From NCBI GenBank assembly GCA_052034625.1, contig JBPOII010000020.1:1-14026 (forward strand): DNA of 14,026 bases, read 5' to 3'. This DNA is from JAVBLP01 sp052034625. GTDB taxonomy: Bacteria; Elusimicrobiota; Endomicrobiia; Endomicrobiales; Endomicrobiaceae. The notes below the pieces were generated by a model. The model searched no databases, was not told the origin of the DNA, and saw only the letters and a list, made by a program, of their open reading frames with translations. Position numbers and translations under genes: made by a program. This document shows positions 1 to 6,395 of this stretch, piece after piece (the first letter of the stretch is position 1; every line of letters begins with the position of its first letter).

Positions 1-175
1 CACATAGGGGGACTGGCGCGCCGTGTGCGTACGCAGACGGCGTGACGGGCCAGGGTGGTCTTACGGGCGGTAGCAGCCGACGTGCAAACGCGTAGCGGTG
101 GCGCGGCGGGTGCCGGGTAGGTGGGCCAGCTTGCCTGGGGGGATGTCTTGCGTTGCTTATGTACGAAACAAAGCG
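1..175. other. Non-coding spacer downstream of immunity gene A
   Basis: GC-rich stretch with no convincing reading frame, running from the window edge to the stop of the 176-508 gene. It shares sequence with the spacer downstream of the second immunity gene. The 10-mer GACTGGCGCG occurs at 11-20 and 6882-6891, 165 and 138 bases from the respective stop codons. Weaker matching follows, for example a GGTC(C/T)T(G/A)CGGG block. I infer that each immunity gene carries a related non-coding tail, so the duplicated unit is larger than the two genes. No terminator hairpin with a U-run is visible. Confidence 0.5.
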
Positions 176-508
176 TCAGTTTGCCTGAATGCGTTTCAAC
201 GCTGGACCAATAAACTCTTCGTAATAAGGCGAGAACGCTTTACCGGCGCGCACATCCTCAAGTAGTTGTTGAATGTCCGGCTTGAGTTCCCACAGCTTGA
301 GGTCCACGGCAATATTCATCGCCAACAGCGTTCGCTTGCCTCGTTGAGTAATCCAGTCACGCATTGCGGCAACGAGTTCATCCCTGTCAGATTCGGCGGC
401 GCGCGCGGCAAGCCGTGTCACGAACTGCCCGCATTCGTTTCCCGTCGCTCGCGGCGGATAGCCCTCAACTTCCCCGTCCAGCCACTCAATGATTTCCTGC
501 TTTGTCAT
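176..508 (-). CDS. Putative immunity protein A for the orphan Rhs-tip toxin
   Basis: A 110-residue protein with no signal peptide or membrane segment, so probably cytoplasmic. Its start codon overlaps the stop of the toxin-tip gene as ATGA, which implies translational coupling. This is the expected place for an immunity gene of a polymorphic toxin, and the role rests on that position. It is clearly paralogous to the 7020-7364 product: both share EWL-G-E-EG-P-RA near the N-terminus, a W-I--R--(R)T-LA centre and DIQ-LL-DVRAG--FS--YE near the C-terminus. The helical, acidic composition suits a protein that masks a basic toxin. I do not recognise a named family. The two immunity proteins have diverged more than the toxin domains they accompany, which fits allele-specific protection. 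Function is inferred, not shown. Confidence 0.8.
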   Translation of the reverse strand: MTKQEIIEWLDGEVEGYPPRATGNECGQFVTRLAARAAESDRDELVAAMRDWITQRGKRTLLAMNIAVDLKLWELKPDIQQLLEDVRAGKAFSPYYEEFIGPALKRIQAN

Positions 509-1557
509 GGGAATGGAACCTGTCGAATTGCCGACGACGGTATCGGCTGGTTGAAAATATACTCAACTCCACCACCGCCCGCAGTCGGTGTAGACATAAC
601 CCGCTGCGGCCCGGCGACTGGATTAATCCCAAGTTGTTGAAGTCTTGCGGTGTCGATCTCAAGCAGTGCGCTTGGATAGCCACGATTCGGCGGCAGCGCT
701 AACTCAATCTGAGCTTGGACAGGTGAAAGGTTTCCCGCCGGAGTCGTAAACACTTGGCGGCCACTGGTCCCAAGACCATTTTGCACGATGCTTTCTGCAT
801 TCCCGGCACTCGTGTAGTGATACAGTGTGCTCGGCATGCTTTCAGCAGCCGGCGCGGTTGCCTTCGAGATCAGCTTACTGACGCCGCCGATGACAGCGGA
901 CCCGAGCATCTCCGCGCCCGGCGCCGTGAGGTAACCGGCCGCCTGGCTGAGGGCCATCGACTGCCCGGCCGGAGTCGCCGGATTGAGGCTCGATCCCAAT
1001 AACAGCGCATCCGTGTAGTACGGCGCGGCGACTTCCGAGGATGATCGAAGCACCGCCCTATTGTACGAACTGTAACTTTGCGAACCGCCCTGCCCCCAAG
1101 ACGGTCCGTCATAGTACGAGTCCGCGCACAGACCGAGGGGGTCCATAAACGCGAACGGATTATCGTTTCCGTAAACATACAAGTTCCACCCGCCATCCAA
1201 GCCCAGCGGGTCCGTTTGCACAAAGCGCATCAGGTTCGCATCATAGGCGCGATGGCGGGTCAGGTAGAGCCCATGCCCCGCGTCCCACACGCCATAGGCG
1301 CCAAGCCAGGTATAGGTGCGGCCTAGTGCAGTCGTCGTAGGGGGGGCGGCGATTTCCCGATGCAGTTGAAGGACTTGCAGCGCCGATTTGCCGGTGAGGA
1401 CAAGCACTGATTCCGAAGACCCCCTGACGCGATTTTTCGAGGGGGGTTGCGGCCAAGTCCCGATGCGGAAGGTGTCGGATGGCACGTGAGCGAAAGCGGA
1501 CGCTGCCAGCAGTAGCGCCAGACACATTCCCCTCAGCACGTCGCGCAACAAGAACAT
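505..1557 (-). CDS. Orphan Rhs tip: secreted RHS-core end plus ART-like toxin domain
   Basis: 350 residues if started at 1557; a second in-frame ATG at 1527 (residue 11) follows GAGGGG closely and gives a compact signal peptide, MCLALLLAASAFA, so it may be the true start. Residues about 24-80 match nothing I know. Residues 81-143 are the end of an RHS core (TWLGAYGVWDAGHGLYLT, then DPLGL at 116-120 and again at 139-143), the segment where Rhs proteins self-cleave to free the toxin. Residues 144-171 match the full-length Rhs tail, 172-242 are a variable linker, and 243-350 form the toxin domain with LYHYTS (245-250), ESIVQNGL and a closing EYIF---IP---IRQV. That pattern resembles the HYD1-type ADP-ribosyltransferase toxins (inference). 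No YD-repeat barrel precedes it, so delivery is unclear: it may serve as a recombination donor for the main gene, or be secreted alone. Homopolymer runs (C7 at 1340-1346, C6 at 1441-1446) lie between signal peptide and toxin. Confidence 0.82.
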   Translation of the reverse strand: MFLLRDVLRGMCLALLLAASAFAHVPSDTFRIGTWPQPPSKNRVRGSSESVLVLTGKSALQVLQLHREIAAPPTTTALGRTYTWLGAYGVWDAGHGLYLTRHRAYDANLMRFVQTDPLGLDGGWNLYVYGNDNPFAFMDPLGLCADSYYDGPSWGQGGSQSYSSYNRAVLRSSSEVAAPYYTDALLLGSSLNPATPAGQSMALSQAAGYLTAPGAEMLGSAVIGGVSKLISKATAPAAESMPSTLYHYTSAGNAESIVQNGLGTSGRQVFTTPAGNLSPVQAQIELALPPNRGYPSALLEIDTARLQQLGINPVAGPQRVMSTPTAGGGGVEYIFNQPIPSSAIRQVPFP

Positions 1558-1575
1558 GCGGTTAAATTGGCAGAG

Positions 1576-1589
1576 GCGGCGGCTAAAAG
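1576..1589 (+). repeat. 14-bp direct repeat, left copy (candidate att end)
   Basis: GCGGCGGCTAAAAG, identical to 6429-6442. It lies between the stop of the recombinase (1595) and the start of the orphan Rhs tip (1557). Assignment as an attachment site is inference from position beside the recombinase. Confidence 0.45.
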
Positions 1590-1594
1590 GAAGG

Positions 1595-2767
1595 TCAAAC
1601 GGGGTCGTCAGACTCCTGGGTTTCGGCCGGATGTGTCTTGGCGTGGACAGCCTGCAGCTGCAGGATGCTCACCTTCGTGTAAACGGCGGTCGTGTCGAGG
1701 TTCTCGTGACCGAGCAACTGCTGAATGAAGCGGATGTCCGCGCCGCCTTCGAGCATGTGCGTGGCGCAGGAGTGGCGCAGCAGATGGCAACTGCCCTTGC
1801 GACCGACAGCGGCCCGCTCGATATAGGCGGCCACTTTCTCGCTTAAGGCGTCGGCGCTGAACGGGTCGCCGAACCCGGTCAGGAAGAGGGCATCCTGGGC
1901 GACGTCGTAAAGAAGCAAAGGACGAACGTCGTCCAGATATTTGTGGATCCACCGAAGAGCGCGGCGGCCGACCGGCACGATGCGATCTTTCCGGCCTTTG
2001 CCCTGACGGATCAGAAGCACCTGCTTTTCCGTATTCAGATCGCTGAGTCGAAGGCGCAGCAGTTCCGTGCGCCGGATTCCCGTGGAGTAGAACAGTTCCA
2101 GGATGGCGCGATCACGCAGGCCCAGTGGGTTGTTCAGGTCCGGCACGGCGAGCACGGCGGCCACCTGGGAGACGGTCAGCGGCTCGACCGGCAACCGCTT
2201 ATCCCGGGTGGGCATGACCAGTTCGCTGGCGGGGTTGGCGTCCAGGACATGCTGCCGGCACAGCCAGGCGAAGAAGAGTTTAACGGCGTTCAGGCGCAGG
2301 CGTTGCGTGGTGATGCCCAGGGGACGGTCGTTCTTCTTGCGATAGTGATAAAGATAGCGCTGATAGCTTTCGAGGATGGAACCGGTGAACTGGCGCGGAT
2401 CGAACAGGCTGCGTTCCTCGGCCCACGCGATGAAGGGTGTCAGGTCCCAGCGGCGGCTGTCTACGGTGTCGGGTGAGCGGTGGATCACCGCGAGCCACTG
2501 AAGGAATTCGCCCACGTAAACGGCCAGCGTCCGACCATTGCGGTTGAAGGTGTCGGGGGGCTTTTCGCCGTGGCCGCGTTTCTCGTGCGGCGTTCCCCGC
2601 ATCCTTCGAATGGCGTCGTGTCCCGGTTGAAAGCGCATGGTCGTGGCTACGACGGGATCGCGGCGAGCGTCCCTGATTCGCGTTCCGGCAAGGCGGCAAG
2701 GTTTTCGCAAGTCTCTGGCGTTGTGGGCTCTAACCTTGCCATCTCGTTTTGGCAAGGTGGGGTCCAT
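1595..2767 (-). CDS. Tyrosine recombinase / integrase (XerC/D-like)
   Basis: 390 residues from the ATG at 2767. It should catalyse site-specific strand exchange, probably integration or excision of the module it belongs to. A SAM-like core-binding domain spans about 80-180 and the catalytic domain about 195-370. The full catalytic set is visible: R232 in GIRRTELL, K257 in GKGRKDR, H328 and R331 in CHLLRHSCATHM, H354 in LLGHENLDTT and the nucleophile Y363 in AVYTKVS. The start at 2767 is supported by AGGAGG (2772-2777) four bases upstream, but it overlaps the primase gene by 121 bases. The ATG at 2638, eight bases past the primase stop, would give 347 residues and keep every domain, though it lacks a good ribosome site. 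Residues 1-43 are arginine-rich and may be an artefact of the overlap. XerC/D-type chromosome-dimer resolvases are similar in size, but this context favours a mobile-element enzyme. Confidence 0.9.
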   Translation of the reverse strand: MDPTLPKRDGKVRAHNARDLRKPCRLAGTRIRDARRDPVVATTMRFQPGHDAIRRMRGTPHEKRGHGEKPPDTFNRNGRTLAVYVGEFLQWLAVIHRSPDTVDSRRWDLTPFIAWAEERSLFDPRQFTGSILESYQRYLYHYRKKNDRPLGITTQRLRLNAVKLFFAWLCRQHVLDANPASELVMPTRDKRLPVEPLTVSQVAAVLAVPDLNNPLGLRDRAILELFYSTGIRRTELLRLRLSDLNTEKQVLLIRQGKGRKDRIVPVGRRALRWIHKYLDDVRPLLLYDVAQDALFLTGFGDPFSADALSEKVAAYIERAAVGRKGSCHLLRHSCATHMLEGGADIRFIQQLLGHENLDTTAVYTKVSILQLQAVHAKTHPAETQESDDPV

Positions 2768-5682
2768 GTGGCCTCCTGCCCCGTCCAGGTTGCCGTCGTA
2801 CCTTTACGCCCACGTAGCTTCTCGACGTCCAGCAGGCCGATATGAGCCGTCTCGCCGGGCTCGTCGGCGTCGATGAGCAGTTCGTATTTGAGGACGGCGC
2901 CCATGCGCCCGAAGCGCGGCGCGATGTACTCCAACTCCTGTAGCCGCAACAGGTGCCGCTTGACCTGGCTGTAACTCCAGCCGCAGGCGGCCTGCAGATC
3001 GCGGCGGCTAAAAAGGGCAAGCGACTGTTCGACGACCCGCTCCTTGCGTAGGGCCTTGACCAGACTCTTGACCGTCTCCAGAAGCCGCCGCGTCTGCGGC
3101 GGGAGTTCGTCGAGGGTCCGGCCCAACAGCTCCGGCGCAAGCCGGTTGGCCAGCGCAATGTCCTCGATCGTCACACGGATAAACTCGCCGCTTTCGGGAT
3201 CGCGTTCGACCGGGCGCTGGTGCTGGTGCAGCAGGGCAATGGCGTCGATCAAGGTCAGATATTTTTCGTGGTCGCGCCGCGTGCGGGTGCGGTCCGCCGT
3301 GAACGTGAGTTGATCCGCCCAGGAGTTCATCACGTCCAACGGCCGCAAGAGCCGTTGCACGTTGCGCATCAGGGCCAGCAGAGTTTGCCGTCGCTTTTTT
3401 AGCCGCAGTCCTTCGAGCGTCCGGGCTTTGCGCTGGAGCGTGTGGATGCGTTCGGTCTGCTCGCGCGATTCGTCCACGGTGAGGATCAAGCAGCGGTTGA
3501 GCAGTTCCTCGTCGATCTCCACGGCCGTGGTGGTAAGAAAGATCATCACCGGCCCCTCGACGTGATATTCCTGCGTCACCATGCGGCCCGTGGCCGGGTC
3601 CTTGCCCGTGCTGGCGATGGTCAGTTCCCCTTCGCTCTGCAAGAGCTTCAACGCGTAGGAAGCTTTCTCCGCGCCTTCCTCTTCGACGATGGCGAGGATC
3701 TTGTGTTTCAGATTCGTCTCGCCCAGGTAGTAGAGCGATTGCCCCGTCATGGCCGAGTACTTCACGCGCTCCTCTTCCGGGAACATCGAAAGCACCGCCT
3801 CCATGAGCGTCGATTTTCCCGCCGCGCTGGTGCTCTGGATGATCACGGCCAGCGGATGGCCGAGCTTGCGCGACGTACAAGCCAGATAGGCGGCTAAACG
3901 ATTGGTTTCTTCTCCGACCAGGCCGCAGGCCTCGAAGACTTCGCCGAGTTTCTTCAGCAGGTCCGGACTCTTGAGGAACGCCAGCGCTTCGGCGGTTTCC
4001 TCCTGCGTCATCGTCGGCGCGGGCCTGCCCGCCGGTTCGAGCGCGGCGGCGATTCGCGCCGTCTGTTCCTCCTCCAGCAACAGCAGCAGCTTGCCCAGGT
4101 CGCGCTTGATCAGTTCCTTTTCCAATCGGGTCTCTTCGCTCGCCCGCTCGACAAAGCGCCGCCGGTTCTGATCCTGGGTGAGATCGAAGCTGTCCAGGTG
4201 AAAGTTCTCGCCACAATGGATGCGCAGCGAGATTTTCATCACCTCCAGACTGTTGTTCTTTTCGAGCCCGCCCACGCGGTACTCGCGTGGCCCGAGTTTC
4301 AGCGTGTGATACTCGCCCAAGCGTTCAAGACGGGCCTCGGGCTGAAGCGGCTTCTTTTCATCAGCGGCTAAATCAGCAACTTCCGCCTCCGCGCAAGGCT
4401 CCGGCGGACCAGCCTGCGGCTGGAAAGAAGAAGCGGCTAAAGAAGCAGCTATTAAAGAAGAAGATGCGCGCGTAAGCGTGTGTGATTCAGGTTTCCCGCC
4501 TTCGCCGAGACTACGGCGGACAGGCAGGTCTCCGGTTTCAGGTTTTCCACTGCCCACCCACTCCGCCGCGTTGAGAATGGTTTGCAACGACTTCCCGGCC
4601 GGCTGAACCTTGCAGGCGTATTCGTTCGCGTCCATGCCCCAAGGGAACTTGACCCGGAACACCTCAACGCCATGCGCCGTCAACCGGGCAACATCCCGCG
4701 CCGCCGCCCGGTTCCCCGCCTCGTCCGCGTCGTAGGCCAGCCGCACGCGCTTCACGCGGCGCTGGAGGATCGCGTCGAAGAGTTCATCGGTAAACCCCTC
4801 CGTCCCGTAGATGAACGTCACGTTCTTGAACCCGTTCACCCAAAACGTCAGCGCGTCGAACGCCGCTTCGCACAGGATCACTTCCGGCTCTGCGAGCGCC
4901 TCCGCATTCCAGATTCCTTCGTGCGGCCCGGGCAGGTAGAGGTGTTTGGGTGTTCCTTTCCGAAGATCGTCCCGGATTTTTCGTCCGTACATCCCTGTGA
5001 CGCGTTTCGCATCATCGCCGATTTCTCCGGCGGCCGTGAAGATCGGCAACACCACCGACCCGTTAAAGTGCTCGTGTCCGCTCTCGCGGACGAGCCCGAG
5101 ATTTTGAAGCCGCGTCCGGATCGCGTCGCCTTCCTTGCGGTTGCTCTCCGGGATCCGTAGCCCCAGGGTCCGGTCGGCGAAGCCGAGCCGGAACTTTTCC
5201 AGCGCCTCGTCGTGCAGGAGTCCGCGCCCTCGTAGATAAGCCAGCGCCGCCGGAGTCTTCAAAAGCCGCTGGTGGTAATACTCGATCACCTGGCCCATGA
5301 GGTCGGCGTCCGTGCCGTCGGGATCGAAAGGGATTTCCAGTCGCGGCACGCTGCCCTGCCGCACCGGTTGGGCGGCCCGCGTCGTGAAGGCGGCCGCGCC
5401 GCCTTCGTTCAAGAGTTCAAAGGCGTGCCGGAAGCTGATGCCATCGAACTTCTCGACGAACTGGATCGGATTGCCCGCCGCGCCGCACGCCATGCAGTGA
5501 AAGAGTCCTTTCGCCGGGCTGACGATGAAGTTGGGTTTGTGCTGGTCGTCGTGGAACGGGCAACGCCCGATCCAGTCCTTCGAGCCGTGCTTGTCGAGCT
5601 CGATGCCCCGGCTTCGGACCAGGGCGACCAGATCGGTCCCGCGTTTCACTCGCTCGATGTCTTCGTCAGGAATCCGGGGCAT
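2647..5682 (-). CDS. DnaG-type primase fused to an AAA-like ATPase (CHC2-TOPRIM-ATPase-winged helix)
   Basis: 1,011 residues. The start at 5682 is chosen for AAAGGAG at 5688-5694, five bases upstream; an upstream in-frame ATG at 5808 has no such site. Domain order: a CHC2 zinc finger at about 35-80 with C41, H44, C63 and C66; a primase core with a TOPRIM domain at about 265-345 (E272 and D276 in CEAAFDAL, D318 and D320 in AYDADEAG); a low-complexity linker at about 380-455; an ATPase domain at about 560-760 with Walker A STSAAGKST (617-625, lacking the usual first glycine), Walker B ILAIVEEE (662-669) and a sensor FLTTTA; and a winged-helix region at about 885-930. The expected role is priming and opening DNA for autonomous replication of the element. 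The linker carries a palindrome and two copies of the 9-base word discussed in the findings, so it has absorbed repeats without breaking the frame. It is followed directly by the recombinase, probably in one transcript. Confidence 0.92.
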   Translation of the reverse strand: MPRIPDEDIERVKRGTDLVALVRSRGIELDKHGSKDWIGRCPFHDDQHKPNFIVSPAKGLFHCMACGAAGNPIQFVEKFDGISFRHAFELLNEGGAAAFTTRAAQPVRQGSVPRLEIPFDPDGTDADLMGQVIEYYHQRLLKTPAALAYLRGRGLLHDEALEKFRLGFADRTLGLRIPESNRKEGDAIRTRLQNLGLVRESGHEHFNGSVVLPIFTAAGEIGDDAKRVTGMYGRKIRDDLRKGTPKHLYLPGPHEGIWNAEALAEPEVILCEAAFDALTFWVNGFKNVTFIYGTEGFTDELFDAILQRRVKRVRLAYDADEAGNRAAARDVARLTAHGVEVFRVKFPWGMDANEYACKVQPAGKSLQTILNAAEWVGSGKPETGDLPVRRSLGEGGKPESHTLTRASSSLIAASLAASSFQPQAGPPEPCAEAEVADLAADEKKPLQPEARLERLGEYHTLKLGPREYRVGGLEKNNSLEVMKISLRIHCGENFHLDSFDLTQDQNRRRFVERASEETRLEKELIKRDLGKLLLLLEEEQTARIAAALEPAGRPAPTMTQEETAEALAFLKSPDLLKKLGEVFEACGLVGEETNRLAAYLACTSRKLGHPLAVIIQSTSAAGKSTLMEAVLSMFPEEERVKYSAMTGQSLYYLGETNLKHKILAIVEEEGAEKASYALKLLQSEGELTIASTGKDPATGRMVTQEYHVEGPVMIFLTTTAVEIDEELLNRCLILTVDESREQTERIHTLQRKARTLEGLRLKKRRQTLLALMRNVQRLLRPLDVMNSWADQLTFTADRTRTRRDHEKYLTLIDAIALLHQHQRPVERDPESGEFIRVTIEDIALANRLAPELLGRTLDELPPQTRRLLETVKSLVKALRKERVVEQSLALFSRRDLQAACGWSYSQVKRHLLRLQELEYIAPRFGRMGAVLKYELLIDADEPGETAHIGLLDVEKLRGRKGTTATWTGQEATWTPPCQNEMARLEPTTPETCENLAALPERESGTLAAIPS
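4496..4519. repeat. Palindromic repeat inside the primase linker
   Basis: CCGCC (4496-4500) pairs with GGCGG (4515-4519), and an alternative inner stem CGCCG (4503-4507) pairs with CGGCG (4514-4518). The element encodes residues 388-396 (VRRSLGEGG), in the linker between the TOPRIM half and the ATPase half. It resembles small palindromes that insert in frame into linkers, such as Rickettsia palindromic elements. The similarity is one of behaviour; I cannot assign a family. Confidence 0.5.
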
Positions 5683-5706
5683 GAGTTCTCCTTTCCGGGT
5701 TGAATA

Positions 5707-5784
5707 CGGAGCGGGCGGGGCGTGCCTGGCGGCTCCTGTCGGTCCCTCTGTCGGGCGTTCAAGAGGATGCCCCGCCGCGCTCCG
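5707..5784 (-). promoter_or_regulatory. Possible long hairpin in the primase leader
   Basis: CGGAGCGGGCGGGGC (5707-5721) is complementary to GCCCCGCCGCGCTCCG (5769-5784) apart from one bulged base, enclosing 47 bases. It lies between the divergent promoter region and the primase ribosome site, so it would be transcribed as part of the leader. It could fold as a structured leader. There is no U-run after it, so it is not a standard attenuator. Confidence 0.4.
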
Positions 5785-5837
5785 AAAAACAAAGGTCGTC
5801 AATGTCAAAAAATAACTTTCTCATTTGTCGGCATTTG

Positions 5838-5894
5838 ATAGGATACACCTATAACATGCAAGCTAAAACAATAACATTTATAGACACCGGCTAT
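5838..5894. promoter_or_regulatory. Twin operator-like sites ATAG-N7-CTAT in the divergent promoter region
   Basis: Two 15-bp dyads of the form ATAG-N7-CTAT occur at 5838-5852 (ATAGGATACACCTAT, with a perfect 5-bp arm) and 5880-5894 (ATAGACACCGGCTAT). They are 42 bp apart, about four helical turns. They sit in the AT-rich stretch between the divergent regulator and primase genes. A TATAAC at 5850-5855, with a weak TTGTCG at 5825-5830 (19-bp spacing), could be the regulator's promoter. The obvious candidate to bind is the XRE protein encoded next door, repressing both directions; this is inferred. Confidence 0.5.
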
Positions 5895-5906
5895 CATGAC
5901 GCCGAT

Positions 5907-6266
5907 ATGAAAACCGGTCGTCCACCTCAGACGGAACAGTCGGCGTTTGGCAAGCGGCTACAGTCGTTGCGCGAGAGCGCGAACCTCACGCAGCGCGAAG
6001 TCGCCGGCGCCCTGGGCATCTCTCAACCATCCTATGCCGCATGGGAGCGCCGTGGCGTGGCACTCAATGCGGAACAACTCGCGAAGCTCGCCGAGATTTT
6101 AGGCGTCGAAGTCGCGGATCTCTTCAACGATGATGAAAACGGCGTGAAGCGCAACGGCCCTGTGGGCCGTGCGCGTAAAACATTCGAGGCTGTTTCCGAA
6201 CTGCCGCGTAGTCGGCAGAAAAAGATTCTCGACGTGGTGGACGTTCTCATGGCCAAAGCGGGTTGA
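5907..6266 (+). CDS. XRE-family helix-turn-helix regulator
   Basis: 119 residues from the ATG at 5907, the only clear plus-strand gene. The HTH domain covers about residues 16-72: FGKRLQSLRESANLTQREVA, then a recognition helix in GISQPSYAAWERRG, then LAKLAEILGVEVADLF. It has a short C-terminal tail and no protease or metal-binding domain, so it is not a LexA/CI-type inducible repressor. An in-frame ATG at 5856 would add 17 residues but falls just past the putative -10 box, and no strong ribosome site decides between them. It is transcribed away from the primase gene, with two dyad sites between them, the classic arrangement of an element's copy or excision control repressor. Its regulatory target is inferred from position. 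Confidence 0.88.
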   Translation: MKTGRPPQTEQSAFGKRLQSLRESANLTQREVAGALGISQPSYAAWERRGVALNAEQLAKLAEILGVEVADLFNDDENGVKRNGPVGRARKTFEAVSELPRSRQKKILDVVDVLMAKAG

Positions 6267-6302
6267 AGAGCGTCCAGACCCTGGAACTTTTCACCACAGA
6301 TT

Positions 6303-6349
6303 TTCCGAACATTGGAACGGTTCATGCGCACCGTTTCCAAGCGTTGGAA
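6303..6349. repeat. Pair of TTCC-N7-GGAA palindromes
   Basis: TTCCGAACATTGGAA (6303-6317) and TTCCAAGCGTTGGAA (6335-6349) share the form TTCC-N5-TTGGAA, 32 bp apart; the second is a perfect 6-bp inverted repeat around GCG. They lie just beyond the XRE stop. They could be regulator sites or part of the 3' end of the transcript; neither is followed by a U-run. Confidence 0.4.
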
Positions 6350-6395
6350 GAAAAGCCCATCCCCCCCCGTTCCGCTCGCCCCCCCCTTCCCAAAA

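Noticed and set aside
3008..4216. 402-residue minus-strand frame overlapping the primase-ATPase
   Set aside because: It is an out-of-frame reading of the ATPase coding region, while the in-frame product carries Walker and winged-helix motifs.
5700..5906. N-terminal extension of the XRE regulator to an ATG at 5700
   Set aside because: It would cross the leader hairpin and the operator-like sites, gives arginine/proline-rich sequence and has no ribosome site; the family usually begins just before the GRPP segment.
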